This document shows positions 22,623 through 30,677 of a DNA stretch of 37,230 nucleotides, in pieces. Under the pieces are notes generated by a model. The model did no database searches, had not been told where the DNA came from, and saw only the letters and a list, made by a program, of their open reading frames with translations. Each line of letters starts with the position of its first letter. The first letter of the stretch is position 1. Source of the stretch: Bacillota bacterium (lineage in GTDB: Bacteria; Bacillota; Sulfobacillia; JAJZYS01; JAJYTV01). A program made the translations under genes and the position numbers. The stretch spans positions 1-37,230 of the forward strand of contig JAJYSZ010000023.1 in the NCBI GenBank assembly GCA_021793315.1. Reading direction: 5' to 3'.

Positions 22623-24581
22623 GTGGGTATTCCGCATCGGGTCGTCTATTGGAACGTGCCGGGCCACGCCTGGATGTACCTGCCGCTTGCGATTCTCTTC
22701 GTCGTCTTCCTCTACGGGGTCTGGCGGCGCTGGCGGGTCTGGGCGATGGGGCGGCGGACGCCGCTTGGCCCCTTGGGCCCGCGCGTCCGCCGGCTCCTGA
22801 GCCACGCGGGACTGCAGTCCCGCGTGGTGCGCCGCCCGCTCCAGGGCTACGCCCACGCGGCCCTGGCCGTCGCCTTTGGCCTGCTCTTCATCGGCACGTG
22901 CGTCGTCGCGCTGAAGGCCGACTTCGGCCTGCCGGTGATGCAGGGGGCGTTCTACCTCTGGTTCGAGTCGGCGACCTTGGACGCGGCGGGCCTTGCGGGG
23001 ATCATCGCGCTCGCGATCTTCCTCGTCCGCCGCTACGCCATGCGGCCGTCGGCGCTGGGGCGCGAGCTGGCGGACTTCCTCGTGCCGTTCACGCTGCTCA
23101 TCATCCTGATCACGGGATTCCTGCTGCAGTCGCTGCGCATCTACGCGACCCATGACCCCTGGGGCGCCTACAGCTTCGTCGGCTATGGGCTGAGCGCGCT
23201 CTACGGCGACTGGCACCTCTCGATCCCCGCGGCCCTCGTGATCCACCGCTCGCTCTGGTGGTTCCACCTGCTGCTCGCGTTCAGCTTCCTCGGGGCCATC
23301 CCGTACAGCAAGCTCTTCCACCTCTTCATGGCCCCGGTGGCGATCCTGCTCTCCGATCCGGACGGCGCGACGTCGCTGGAGAAGCTCGACCTCGAGCACG
23401 CCGAGCGCCTGGGCGCCAACCTGCTCTCGGACCTGACGGTCAAGGACCTCATCGACCTCGACGCCTGCACCGAGTGCGGGCGCTGCGAGGAGGTCTGCCC
23501 CGCCTTCGCGTCGGGCAAGCCGCTCTCGCCGAAACGCCTGATCCTCGACCTGCGCGAGCATGCGCACCTGAGGCCCCAGGAGCCGCTGACCGCGGCGATC
23601 AAGGACGAGACGCTCTTCGCCTGCACCACCTGCCGCGCGTGCATGGAGGCGTGCCCCGTCGACATCGAGCACGTGCCCAAGATCGTCGGCATGCGCCGCT
23701 TCCGCGTGATGGAGGAGGGCGAACTGCCCTCCGGCCTCGCCGAGGCGGTGCAGGGCATCGAGGAGCGCGGCCATCCCTTCCGCGGCGCCCAGTCGAGCCG
23801 CACCAGCTGGATGGAGGGGCTGCCGATCCGCGAATGGCAGCCTGGCGAGGCGTGCGAGACCCTGCTCTGGGTCGGCTGCGCCGGCGCCTTCGACCCGCGC
23901 GCCCAGAAGGTGGCCAGAGCGCTGGCGCAGCTCCTGCTGGCGATGGGTGAGGACGTCAAGGTGCTCGGCCGACGCGAGAGCTGCACGGGCGATCCCGCGC
24001 GCCGAGCAGGACAGGAGTATCTCTACCAGATGCAGGCCGAGGAGAACGTCAAGACCCTCACGGAGGTGGCGCCGAAACGCATCGTCACGATGTGCCCGCA
24101 TTGCCTGCACCAGCTGCGCGACGAGTACCGGGCCTTCGGCGCCGACTTCCTCGTCGTGCACCACAGCGAATACCTGCAGACGGCGCTCGTCACCGGAAGG
24201 TTGAAGACGGCGGCCGGCGGCCGGCGCATCACCTACCATGACCCCTGCTACCTCGGCCGCTACGAAGGCGTCTTCGCGGCGCCCCGCGAGGTCCTGAAGG
24301 CCGCGGGCGGCGACCTCGTGGAGATGGCCCATCACGGCCGCGATTCGTTCTGCTGCGGCGCTGGCGGCGGCTGGGCCTTCCGCGAGGAAGGTGCGCCGCG
24401 GGTCAACCGGCTGCGCGCGAAGGAGGCGGTGGAGACCGGCGCTGAGGTCGTCGCGACCGGCTGTCCGTTCTGCCTCAGCATGCTGACGGACGGCGTCAAG
24501 GCGGAGGGCGGCGGCGAGGTGGAGGACATAGCTGAGATCCTCTGGGCGCAGGTTGCACCCGAGGTGACGGCACAAGGCTGA
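22623..24581 (+). CDS. Membrane Fe-S ETF:quinone oxidoreductase (EtfD/HdrD-like)
   Basis: A 652-residue fusion. The N-terminus (about residues 18–240) has about six membrane helices with histidines, resembling NarI/cytochrome b-type subunits. It is followed by two 4Fe-4S ferredoxin motifs: C282-x2-C285-x2-C288-x3-C292 and C334-x2-C337-x2-C340-x3-C344. Then come two CCG (heterodisulfide-reductase) domains; the second is clear (HDPCYLGRYEG, FCCGAGGG, CPFCLSM), and the first has GCAGAFDPR, ESCTGD and CPHC. This architecture is known in Bacillota beside etfBA, where it is thought to link acyl-CoA oxidation to menaquinone. The GTG start at 22623 lies 3 nt after etfA. Confidence 0.9.
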   Translation: MGIPHRVVYWNVPGHAWMYLPLAILFVVFLYGVWRRWRVWAMGRRTPLGPLGPRVRRLLSHAGLQSRVVRRPLQGYAHAALAVAFGLLFIGTCVVALKADFGLPVMQGAFYLWFESATLDAAGLAGIIALAIFLVRRYAMRPSALGRELADFLVPFTLLIILITGFLLQSLRIYATHDPWGAYSFVGYGLSALYGDWHLSIPAALVIHRSLWWFHLLLAFSFLGAIPYSKLFHLFMAPVAILLSDPDGATSLEKLDLEHAERLGANLLSDLTVKDLIDLDACTECGRCEEVCPAFASGKPLSPKRLILDLREHAHLRPQEPLTAAIKDETLFACTTCRACMEACPVDIEHVPKIVGMRRFRVMEEGELPSGLAEAVQGIEERGHPFRGAQSSRTSWMEGLPIREWQPGEACETLLWVGCAGAFDPRAQKVARALAQLLLAMGEDVKVLGRRESCTGDPARRAGQEYLYQMQAEENVKTLTEVAPKRIVTMCPHCLHQLRDEYRAFGADFLVVHHSEYLQTALVTGRLKTAAGGRRITYHDPCYLGRYEGVFAAPREVLKAAGGDLVEMAHHGRDSFCCGAGGGWAFREEGAPRVNRLRAKEAVETGAEVVATGCPFCLSMLTDGVKAEGGGEVEDIAEILWAQVAPEVTAQG

Positions 24582-24596
24582 AGGGAGTGAGTGGCC

Positions 24597-26243
24597 TTGG
24601 TGCTCGCGACCGCTCAGGAGCAGAGTCCCTGGCTCAGGCACCTCGAGTATCCCGACCTCGCGATCTGGCAGGTGCTTGAACGGACGGCGCAGCGCTTCCC
24701 CGATCGCCCCGCCTTGCGCTTCTTCGGCCGCCGCACGACCTACAGGGCCCTCCTGGCGGCCGTGGAGCAGTTCGCGCGCGGCCTCGCGGCCGCGGGCGTC
24801 AGGCCCGGCGACCGGGTGGCGCTCGTGCTGCCGAACGCGCCGCAGATGGTGATCGCCTACTACGGGGCCCTGCGCGCCGGCGCCGTCGTGGTGCCCACGA
24901 ACCCCCTCTACACGCCGCGCGAGTTCGGCGTGCAGATGCGTGACGCGGAGCCGCGCGTCGTGGTCGCCCTGGACCTCGTGGTCGGGCGCCTCAAGGACGA
25001 GATCGGCGACGCGACGCTCGTCACGACGCGCATCCGCGACTACCTGCCGCCGCTGCTCGGCTTCCTGCAGGGGCTGCGCGAGAAAGCCCCGGACATGCCC
25101 GCGACGGCGCTGCCGCTCGAGCGGGTGCTCGCCATGGGCGGCGCGGCGCGGCTGCCGGGGCCCGCGGCGGCGGACGAGGTCGCTGTGCTGCAGTACACCG
25201 GCGGCACGACAGGCGTGCCCAAGGCGGCCATGCTCTCGCACCGCAACCTGGTGGCGAACGCGATGCAGGCGGAGGCGTGGATGCCGAGCTACCAGGCGGG
25301 ACAGGAGCGAGTCCTCGCCGTCCTGCCCTTCTTCCACGTCTTCGGCATGAGCGTCGCGCTGAACCTCGGCATCCTGACCGGCGCCGAGATCGATCTCGTG
25401 CCGCGCTTCAATCCCGAGGAGACGGCGAAGGAAGTGCGCCGCTTCAAGCCGACGCTGTTTCCCGGCGCGCCGGCGATGTACCAGGCGGTGGCCGACTCGC
25501 CGCACGTCGAGCGTTGGAATATCCGCTCCGTCCGCTACTGCATCTCGGGTTCCGCGCCGCTGCCCGCGGAGCTGCAAGAGCGCTTCGAGCGTCTGACGGG
25601 GGGCGTGCTCGTCGAGGGCTACGGCCTGACGGAGGCCAGCCCCGTGACGCACTGCAACCCGCTGAGGGGCGAGCGGCGGTCGGGTACGGTCGGCAGGACC
25701 TTCCCGGATACCCTGCAGCGCATTCTGGACCCCGAGGACCCCACGCGGGAGCTCGGGCCCGGGGAGGTCGGGGAGCTTGCGGTCAAGGGGCCGCAGGTGA
25801 TGCTCGGCTACTACAACCAGCCCGCCGAGACGGCCGCGGTGCTGCAGGACGGATGGCTGCGCACGGGCGACCTCGGCACGATCGACGAGGACGGCTTCTG
25901 CCGCATCGTGGACCGCAAGAAGGACCTCATCATCGTCAGCGGCTTCAACGTCTACCCGCGCGAGGTGGAGGAGGTTCTCCTGCGCCATCCGGGGGTGCGT
26001 GAGGCGGTGGTCGTCGGGGTGCCCGACGAGCGGCGCGGCCAGATGGTGCGCGCGGTCGTCGTGCCGTGGCCCGACAGAAGGCCGACGGAGGAGGAGCTCC
26101 ACGCGTATTGCCGCGAGCGCCTCGCCGGCTACAAGACGCCTCGCCAGTTCGAACTCAGGGAGGAGCTGCCCCGCACGGCGATCGGCAAGGTGCTGCGTCG
26201 GGTGCTGGTGGCGGAGGCGACCGAGCAGAAGAAGGAGGAGTAG
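24597..26243 (+). CDS. Long-chain-type acyl-CoA synthetase (AMP-forming)
   Basis: A 548-residue ANL-superfamily acyl-CoA ligase that activates fatty acids with ATP and CoA. Motifs: the P-loop-like YTGGTTGVPKAAMLSHRNL, then GYGLTEASP, then the hinge region GWLRTGDLGTIDEDGFCRIVDRKKDLIIVSGFNVYPREVEEVL, and the catalytic lysine in AIGKVLRR. The sequence from RAGAVVVPTNPLYTPREF is typical of FadD-type enzymes. I chose TTG 24597 with GGGAG 9 nt upstream. GTG 24591, two residues longer, has SD spacing that is too short, and GTG 24600 is also possible. Substrate length cannot be read from motifs; the operon context supports a fatty or branched acyl substrate. Confidence 0.88.
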   Translation: MVLATAQEQSPWLRHLEYPDLAIWQVLERTAQRFPDRPALRFFGRRTTYRALLAAVEQFARGLAAAGVRPGDRVALVLPNAPQMVIAYYGALRAGAVVVPTNPLYTPREFGVQMRDAEPRVVVALDLVVGRLKDEIGDATLVTTRIRDYLPPLLGFLQGLREKAPDMPATALPLERVLAMGGAARLPGPAAADEVAVLQYTGGTTGVPKAAMLSHRNLVANAMQAEAWMPSYQAGQERVLAVLPFFHVFGMSVALNLGILTGAEIDLVPRFNPEETAKEVRRFKPTLFPGAPAMYQAVADSPHVERWNIRSVRYCISGSAPLPAELQERFERLTGGVLVEGYGLTEASPVTHCNPLRGERRSGTVGRTFPDTLQRILDPEDPTRELGPGEVGELAVKGPQVMLGYYNQPAETAAVLQDGWLRTGDLGTIDEDGFCRIVDRKKDLIIVSGFNVYPREVEEVLLRHPGVREAVVVGVPDERRGQMVRAVVVPWPDRRPTEEELHAYCRERLAGYKTPRQFELREELPRTAIGKVLRRVLVAEATEQKKEE

Positions 26244-26245
26244 CG

Positions 26246-27424
26246 TTGGCAACAGTCATTCTCAGTGCCAAGCGGACACCTGTAGGCAGTTTCGGCGGCG
26301 CCCTGCGCGACGTGCACGCGACCGGACTCGGCAAGGTGGCGGGGGCGGCCGCGATCGAGGCCGCCGGCATCAAGGGAGAGCAGATCGACGAAGTCATCTT
26401 CGGCTCGGGCGGCATGCCGATCGCCGAGGCGAACCTCGGTCGGCAGGTGGGCCTCGCGCTCGGCCTGCCGGTCGAGGTGCCGGCCTTCACGGTGCAGCGC
26501 AACTGCGCCTCGGGCATCCAGGCGATCGTCTCGGGTGCGCAGCAGATCGCGCTCGGCGAGGCCCGGCTCGTGCTCGCGGGCGGCGCGGAGAGCATGTCCA
26601 CGGCGCCGTACCTGCTCTACGGGGCGCGCTGGGGCATGCGCCTGCGGCATGGCGAGGTGCGCGACGGCATCTGGGAGGGCCTCACCGACTACTACACCGG
26701 CATGGTGATGGGCGAGACGGCCGAGATCCTGGCGGACGACTACGACATCTCGAGGCGCGAGATGGACGAACTCGCGGTGCAGAGCCACCAGAAGGCGTTC
26801 AAGGCCAGCCGCTCGGGCATCTTCAAGGACGAGATCGCCGCGGTGGAAATCCCCTCGAAGCGGGGCGAGGCGGAGGTGCTGCGCCAGGACGAGGGCATCC
26901 TGGCGGGCCTCTCGGTGGAGCGGCTGGCGACCGCGCCGGCGACGTTCCGCAAGGGGGGCCGGGTGACCCCGGGCAACTCCTCGCCGCTCAACGACGCGGG
27001 CGCCGCGACCGTGCTGGCGGACGAGGACTGGGCGCGTTCCGAGGGACTTAGGCCCCTGGCCCGCATCGTCAGCTACGCCTTCGTCGGCCTCGACCCGAAG
27101 CGCATGGGCCTCGGCCCCGTCGGGGCGACGCGCAAGGCCCTGCAGCGGGCCGGGCTCGAACTCAAGGACATCGGTCTGATCGAGATCAACGAGGCCTTCG
27201 CGGCGCAGTACCTCGCCGTCGAGCGCGAGATGCAGTGGGACCGCAGCATCGTCAACGTGAACGGCGGCGCCCTGGCGCTCGGCCACCCGATCGGCGCGAC
27301 CGGCGTGCGGCTCGTCACGACGCTCGTGCACGAGATGCGCCGGCGGGGCGTGCGCCTCGGCCTCGCGACGCTCTGCGTCGGCGGCGGCCAGGGAGCCAGC
27401 GTGATCCTGGAGGTGACGGACTGA
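26246..27424 (+). CDS. Thiolase (acetyl-CoA acyltransferase)
   Basis: A 392-residue thiolase of the degradative/biosynthetic class that cleaves 3-ketoacyl-CoA with CoA. Catalytic residues are intact: the nucleophile C87 in QRNCASGIQAI, H347 in GGALALGHPIGATG, C377 in LCVGGGQG, and NEAFAAQ. A GG-rich pantetheine loop and GAESMS also fit the family. The start is TTG 26246, with AAGGAGG 7 nt upstream. The next gene overlaps its stop by 1 nt. In this operon it would complete the beta-oxidation spiral. Confidence 0.95.
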   Translation: MATVILSAKRTPVGSFGGALRDVHATGLGKVAGAAAIEAAGIKGEQIDEVIFGSGGMPIAEANLGRQVGLALGLPVEVPAFTVQRNCASGIQAIVSGAQQIALGEARLVLAGGAESMSTAPYLLYGARWGMRLRHGEVRDGIWEGLTDYYTGMVMGETAEILADDYDISRREMDELAVQSHQKAFKASRSGIFKDEIAAVEIPSKRGEAEVLRQDEGILAGLSVERLATAPATFRKGGRVTPGNSSPLNDAGAATVLADEDWARSEGLRPLARIVSYAFVGLDPKRMGLGPVGATRKALQRAGLELKDIGLIEINEAFAAQYLAVEREMQWDRSIVNVNGGALALGHPIGATGVRLVTTLVHEMRRRGVRLGLATLCVGGGQGASVILEVTD

Positions 27425-28275
27425 TGTACGTCTTCAAGGCGGCGGTGATCGGCGCCGGCACGATGGGCGCGGAGATCGCGCAGGTGATCTCGCTCTCCGG
27501 GCTGCCGGTCATCCTGAAGGACGTCGACGCAAAGCAGCTCGAGCGCGGCCTGAAGCACATCAAGGGCATCTACGCCCGCCGCGTGCAGCGCGGCCGCATG
27601 ACGGAGCGCGAGGCCGAGGACCACTTCGCGCTCGTGACGGGCCAGCTCGACTACCAGGGCTTCTCCGATGTCGACCTGGCGATCGAGGCCGTACCCGAGA
27701 AGCTCGACCTCAAGCGCTCGGTGCTGCGGGAGATCGAGGCGAACCTGCCGCGCACGGCCATCATCGCGACGAACACGTCCGCCCTGCCGGTGAGCGAGAT
27801 CGCCGAGGGCCTCGAGAAGCCCTCGCGCTTTCTCGGCCTGCACTTCTTCTTCCCGGCCTCCGTCATGCGGCTGGTCGAGGTGATCGGCGGCCAGGCGACG
27901 GATCAGGAGACGATCGATTCCGGCGTCGAGTTCGTGGAAGGCATCCGCCGCATCCCGGTCCGCGTCAAGGAGTGCCCGGGCTTTCTGGTCAACCGCGTCC
28001 TGATGGCGGGCCTCGCGGAGGTGTTCCGCGCCGAGCGGGACCTCGGTCTCGAGCCCGCGCGGATCGACGCGGCGGTGGCCGCCTCGGGCCTCGCGCCCAT
28101 GGGCCCGTATGCCCTGGCCGACGCGCTCGGCCTCGATATCGCCCAGGAGGTGTCGCAAACGCTGCAGGCCGCCTACGGCGAACGCTTCGCCCTCGGCGAG
28201 CGCATCGCCGGACTGATCGCAGAAGGCAAGCGCGGAGCCAAGAGCGGCCAGGGGTTCTACACCTACACAGGCTGA
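27424..28275 (+). CDS. 3-hydroxyacyl-CoA dehydrogenase (HBD type)
   Basis: A 283-residue NAD-dependent 3-hydroxyacyl-CoA dehydrogenase with one N-terminal Rossmann domain (VIGAGTMGAEIAQVISLSG) and one C-terminal dimerisation domain ending in KSGQGFYTY. IEAVPE and the catalytic histidine H140 (GLHFFFPASVMRLVEV) are present, as is CPGFLVNRVL. In most relatives the residue after HFF is Asn (HFFNP); here it is Phe, a visible deviation in a conserved motif next to the catalytic histidine. The ATG at 27424 overlaps the thiolase stop by 1 nt. A stand-alone second C-terminal domain is encoded 13 nt downstream. Confidence 0.92.
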   Translation: MYVFKAAVIGAGTMGAEIAQVISLSGLPVILKDVDAKQLERGLKHIKGIYARRVQRGRMTEREAEDHFALVTGQLDYQGFSDVDLAIEAVPEKLDLKRSVLREIEANLPRTAIIATNTSALPVSEIAEGLEKPSRFLGLHFFFPASVMRLVEVIGGQATDQETIDSGVEFVEGIRRIPVRVKECPGFLVNRVLMAGLAEVFRAERDLGLEPARIDAAVAASGLAPMGPYALADALGLDIAQEVSQTLQAAYGERFALGERIAGLIAEGKRGAKSGQGFYTYTG

Positions 28276-28288
28276 GGAGGCCGTAAAG

Positions 28289-28597
28289 ATGGCAGACGAG
28301 AAGGAGCAGGAACTTCTGGACCGCTTCCGCTACGCGGTGCTGCTAGAGGCAGTGCGCTGCCTCGACGAGGGCGTCTCGAGCGCGCGCGAGATCGATATCG
28401 CGATGCGCGCCGGGGCGGGCCTGCCTGAAGGCCCCCTGGCGGCGGCCGACAAGACAGGACTCGACGCGGTATTGAAGCGCCTCGAGGAACTCGAGGCACG
28501 CTGGGGCGAGCGCTTTGCCCCGCCGCGGCGCCTGAGGGATCTGGTGCAGGCCGGGCGCACGGGCGTCGCGGTGGGGAGGGGCTTCCTTGAGTACTGA
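28289..28597 (+). CDS. Stand-alone 3HCDH C-terminal domain protein
   Basis: A 102-residue protein that by itself resembles the second C-terminal domain of FadB/FadJ-type multifunctional enzymes. It carries RFRYAVLLEAVRCLDEG, REIDIAMRAGAGLPEGPLAAADKTGL, FAPPRRLRDLV and GVAVGRGFLEY, which correspond to the family's EA...leEG, diD.am..G.G.P.GP...aD..Gl and GFy.Y. It has no Rossmann or catalytic domain. The start is ATG 28289, with GGAGG 8 nt upstream. Together with the preceding 283-residue protein it would recreate the FadB-like HAD_N + C1 + C2 arrangement as a two-subunit enzyme; that is inference. The gene overlaps the next one by 11 nt. Confidence 0.75.
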   Translation: MADEKEQELLDRFRYAVLLEAVRCLDEGVSSAREIDIAMRAGAGLPEGPLAAADKTGLDAVLKRLEELEARWGERFAPPRRLRDLVQAGRTGVAVGRGFLEY

Positions 28598-29354
28598 GAT
28601 GGTGCGCGTGACCAGGGAGGGCCCGGTTGCGACCGTGCAGCTCAGCCACCCGCCTGTGAACGCCATCTCGCAGGACGTCCTCGAGGGGCTGCTCGAGAGC
28701 TTCCGCGCCCTGCAGCAGGACGAGACGGCACGGGTGGTGGTCCTGACGGGGGAGGGCGCCATCTTCTCCGCAGGTGCGGATCTGGCGTCTGCCGCCCAGA
28801 CCGGGCCGCTGCCCCTGATGCGCCGCGGGCGCGAGGCCTACCAGGAGCTCTGGGGCTTCCCGAAGCCGGTGATCGCGGCCGTGAACGGCCTCTGCGTCGG
28901 CGGCGGGCTTGAGCTCGCCCTGCTGGCGGACCTGCGCATCTGCGCCCAGAGCGCCCGCTTCGGCCAGCCGGAGATCAACCTCGGCATCATCCCGGGCTGG
29001 GGCGGCACGCAGCGCCTGCCCGCGGCCATCGGCCAGCAACGCGCGACGGAGCTCATCCTGAGCGGCCGGCTGATGCGGGCGGAGGAGGCGGAGGCGGCGG
29101 GGCTCGTGCTGAAAAGCTATCCGGACGAGGAACTGAGGGACCAGGCGCGCAACCTGGCGCGGCGCCTGGCCGAGAAGCCACCGCTGGCGCTCGCGGCCGC
29201 CAAGGCGGCCCTGCGCACCTGGGCCGAGGCGGGGCCGGTGGCCGGCCACAGGAGCGAGGGCGAGGCGATGGAACGCCTGACCCAGACCCAGGATGCGGCC
29301 GAGGGCGTCATGGCGTTCCTGCAAAAGCGCAGGCCGCAGTTCACCGGGCGCTAG
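28587..29354 (+). CDS. Enoyl-CoA hydratase/isomerase
   Basis: A 255-residue crotonase-family enzyme that hydrates trans-2-enoyl-CoA. The oxyanion hole is formed by IFSAGADL and VIAAVNGLCVGGGLELALLADLR. Both glutamates typical of hydratases are present: one in GGGLELA and one in FGQPEINLGIIPGWGGTQRLP. The C-terminal helical region is normal in length. The start is TTG 28587, with GGAGG 7 nt upstream, inside the end of the preceding gene (11-nt overlap). It is the last gene of the operon and is followed by a strong hairpin. Confidence 0.93.
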   Translation: MSTEMVRVTREGPVATVQLSHPPVNAISQDVLEGLLESFRALQQDETARVVVLTGEGAIFSAGADLASAAQTGPLPLMRRGREAYQELWGFPKPVIAAVNGLCVGGGLELALLADLRICAQSARFGQPEINLGIIPGWGGTQRLPAAIGQQRATELILSGRLMRAEEAEAAGLVLKSYPDEELRDQARNLARRLAEKPPLALAAAKAALRTWAEAGPVAGHRSEGEAMERLTQTQDAAEGVMAFLQKRRPQFTGR

Positions 29355-29362
29355 GCAGAGGG

Positions 29363-29390
29363 GGAGCGGAGCCGCCGGGCTCCGCTCCCT
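29363..29390. terminator. Hairpin at the end of the fatty-acid operon
   Basis: A perfect 12-bp stem, GGGAGCGGAGCC and its complement, encloses the loop GCCG. It starts 9 nt after the enoyl-CoA hydratase stop and 14 nt before the stop of the convergent amidase gene, so it can serve both strands. The T-run is poor (TTCG). Confidence 0.7.
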
Positions 29391-29403
29391 TCGCGCGGTG
29401 GGC

Positions 29404-30552
29404 TCAACTGGAGCGGGCCGCCGGGGCCGCCGGGGGCTTCGGCTGGGGATAGTGGACGTGCCAGAAGAGGTAGCGCGTCGTGCGGTCCCAGCCGAGATCC
29501 CAAGGCACGTGGAAGCGGTCGCTGGTGTGCGTGTCGACGAGCGCGACGCCACGGTCGTCGAAGGCGACCACCATGCCCGTATGGACGGCCTTGCCGCGCT
29601 CGATGTACGTGATGAGATCGCCGACCTCGAGGGCGTGCGCGGCGCCCTGGGGGAAGCGCTGGCTCGGACGGGTCACGTCGACGAAAGGCCCGCGGGCGAA
29701 GATCTCGGCCCGCCCGGAGCCGTCGAGGTAGTCCCGCAGGCCCTCGGCGTTGGACCACGCGCGGCTGCCTTCGCCGCGCCGGCGGTCGTAGCTCCAGCTG
29801 CCGCTCTCGCGCAGCCCGCCAGCCCTCAGGGCCTGCGAGATGAAGTTCGTGCAGTCGCCGCCGTCGCCGTTGTAGTTGTTGTAGTGGCTGTTGTAGAGAC
29901 CGTGGTTGCCGCAGCCCGGTGCCGCGCCGCAGTACCGGTCGGCATAGGCGGCCGCACCCTGGCCGGAGGCGTCCAGGGCCTTCGCCTCCGTGGAACCGAT
30001 GGCGGCCGCGCCGACGTCGGGCGTCGCCGGCTGGGGGATGCGCGTATCCTGATCGAGCGGGTCCGTGAAGTAGTCGGCGCGGATATACCAGCGCCCGCCC
30101 TCGCGCACGAGGAAGTAGTCGTGGCGCACACCGAGGCCGAAGCGGTGCACCACGTTGTCGTCATTGTGGCGGTAGGTGTAAGCCTCCGACACGACGGCGA
30201 AGACCTGCACGCGATCCGGTGTGCGGAACGTGATGTGCGGCGTGCGCAGCGACACCGCGACGGATGTGACCTGAAGACCCCTGGCGTCCACCCAGGCGCG
30301 GAGGAAACTCTGACGCTCCTTGGCTTCCTCGCGCGCGTCGCGCGAGGGGGCTCCGGGCAGGAAGACGGCGGCGAGCCGCCGGTCGTCCCCGGACAGAATC
30401 GCCTCGTCCTCCTGGCGGACGAGGGCTGTCAGGGTGTCTTTGACGACCTGCTCCTCGGGCGTCAGGGGCGTGAAGGCGGCCGCGGCGTGCGGCTGCGGCA
30501 CGAGGGAGAGGCTCGCGAGAAGCAAAAGGAGCTGTAGTTGTCGCTGCATCAT
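29404..30552 (-). CDS. Secreted amidase-domain (Amidase_6) protein
   Basis: A 382-residue exported protein. The N-terminus is a Sec signal peptide, with a hydrophobic LLLLLASLSL stretch and an AAAA cleavage zone near residue 26. Residues of about 35–165 resemble a DUF4829/NTF2-like domain. The C-terminal half carries the Amidase_6 signature: AAYADRYC, then YNSHYNNYNGDGGDCTNFISQALRAGG, with the likely nucleophile C234, and H324 in KAVHTGMVVAF. This arrangement is common in Bacillota and is thought to act on the cell wall or a peptide substrate. It starts at ATG 30552 or 30549 and has a weak SD. It is transcribed convergently with the fatty-acid operon. Confidence 0.85.
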   Translation of the reverse strand: MMQRQLQLLLLLASLSLVPQPHAAAAFTPLTPEEQVVKDTLTALVRQEDEAILSGDDRRLAAVFLPGAPSRDAREEAKERQSFLRAWVDARGLQVTSVAVSLRTPHITFRTPDRVQVFAVVSEAYTYRHNDDNVVHRFGLGVRHDYFLVREGGRWYIRADYFTDPLDQDTRIPQPATPDVGAAAIGSTEAKALDASGQGAAAYADRYCGAAPGCGNHGLYNSHYNNYNGDGGDCTNFISQALRAGGLRESGSWSYDRRRGEGSRAWSNAEGLRDYLDGSGRAEIFARGPFVDVTRPSQRFPQGAAHALEVGDLITYIERGKAVHTGMVVAFDDRGVALVDTHTSDRFHVPWDLGWDRTTRYLFWHVHYPQPKPPAAPAARSS

Positions 30553-30677
30553 GCCCGTTAGCCTGTCGCCAAGGACCTGGCGCGAGCCTGGGAAATGGGC
30601 CTAGAGGTGCCGGTTTGCAGCACCCGTGCAGACGCCCGCCAGCCCCGGAGCGGCGAGCGGGCGTCGGGCGGCCAGGA

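Noticed and set aside
22461..26252. 1263-codon open frame on the minus strand over etfA, the Fe-S oxidoreductase and the ligase genes
   Set aside because: It is antisense to three confidently identified genes. In GC-rich DNA stop codons are rare on the opposite strand, and the translation has low-complexity HRR/DDA composition and no family motif.
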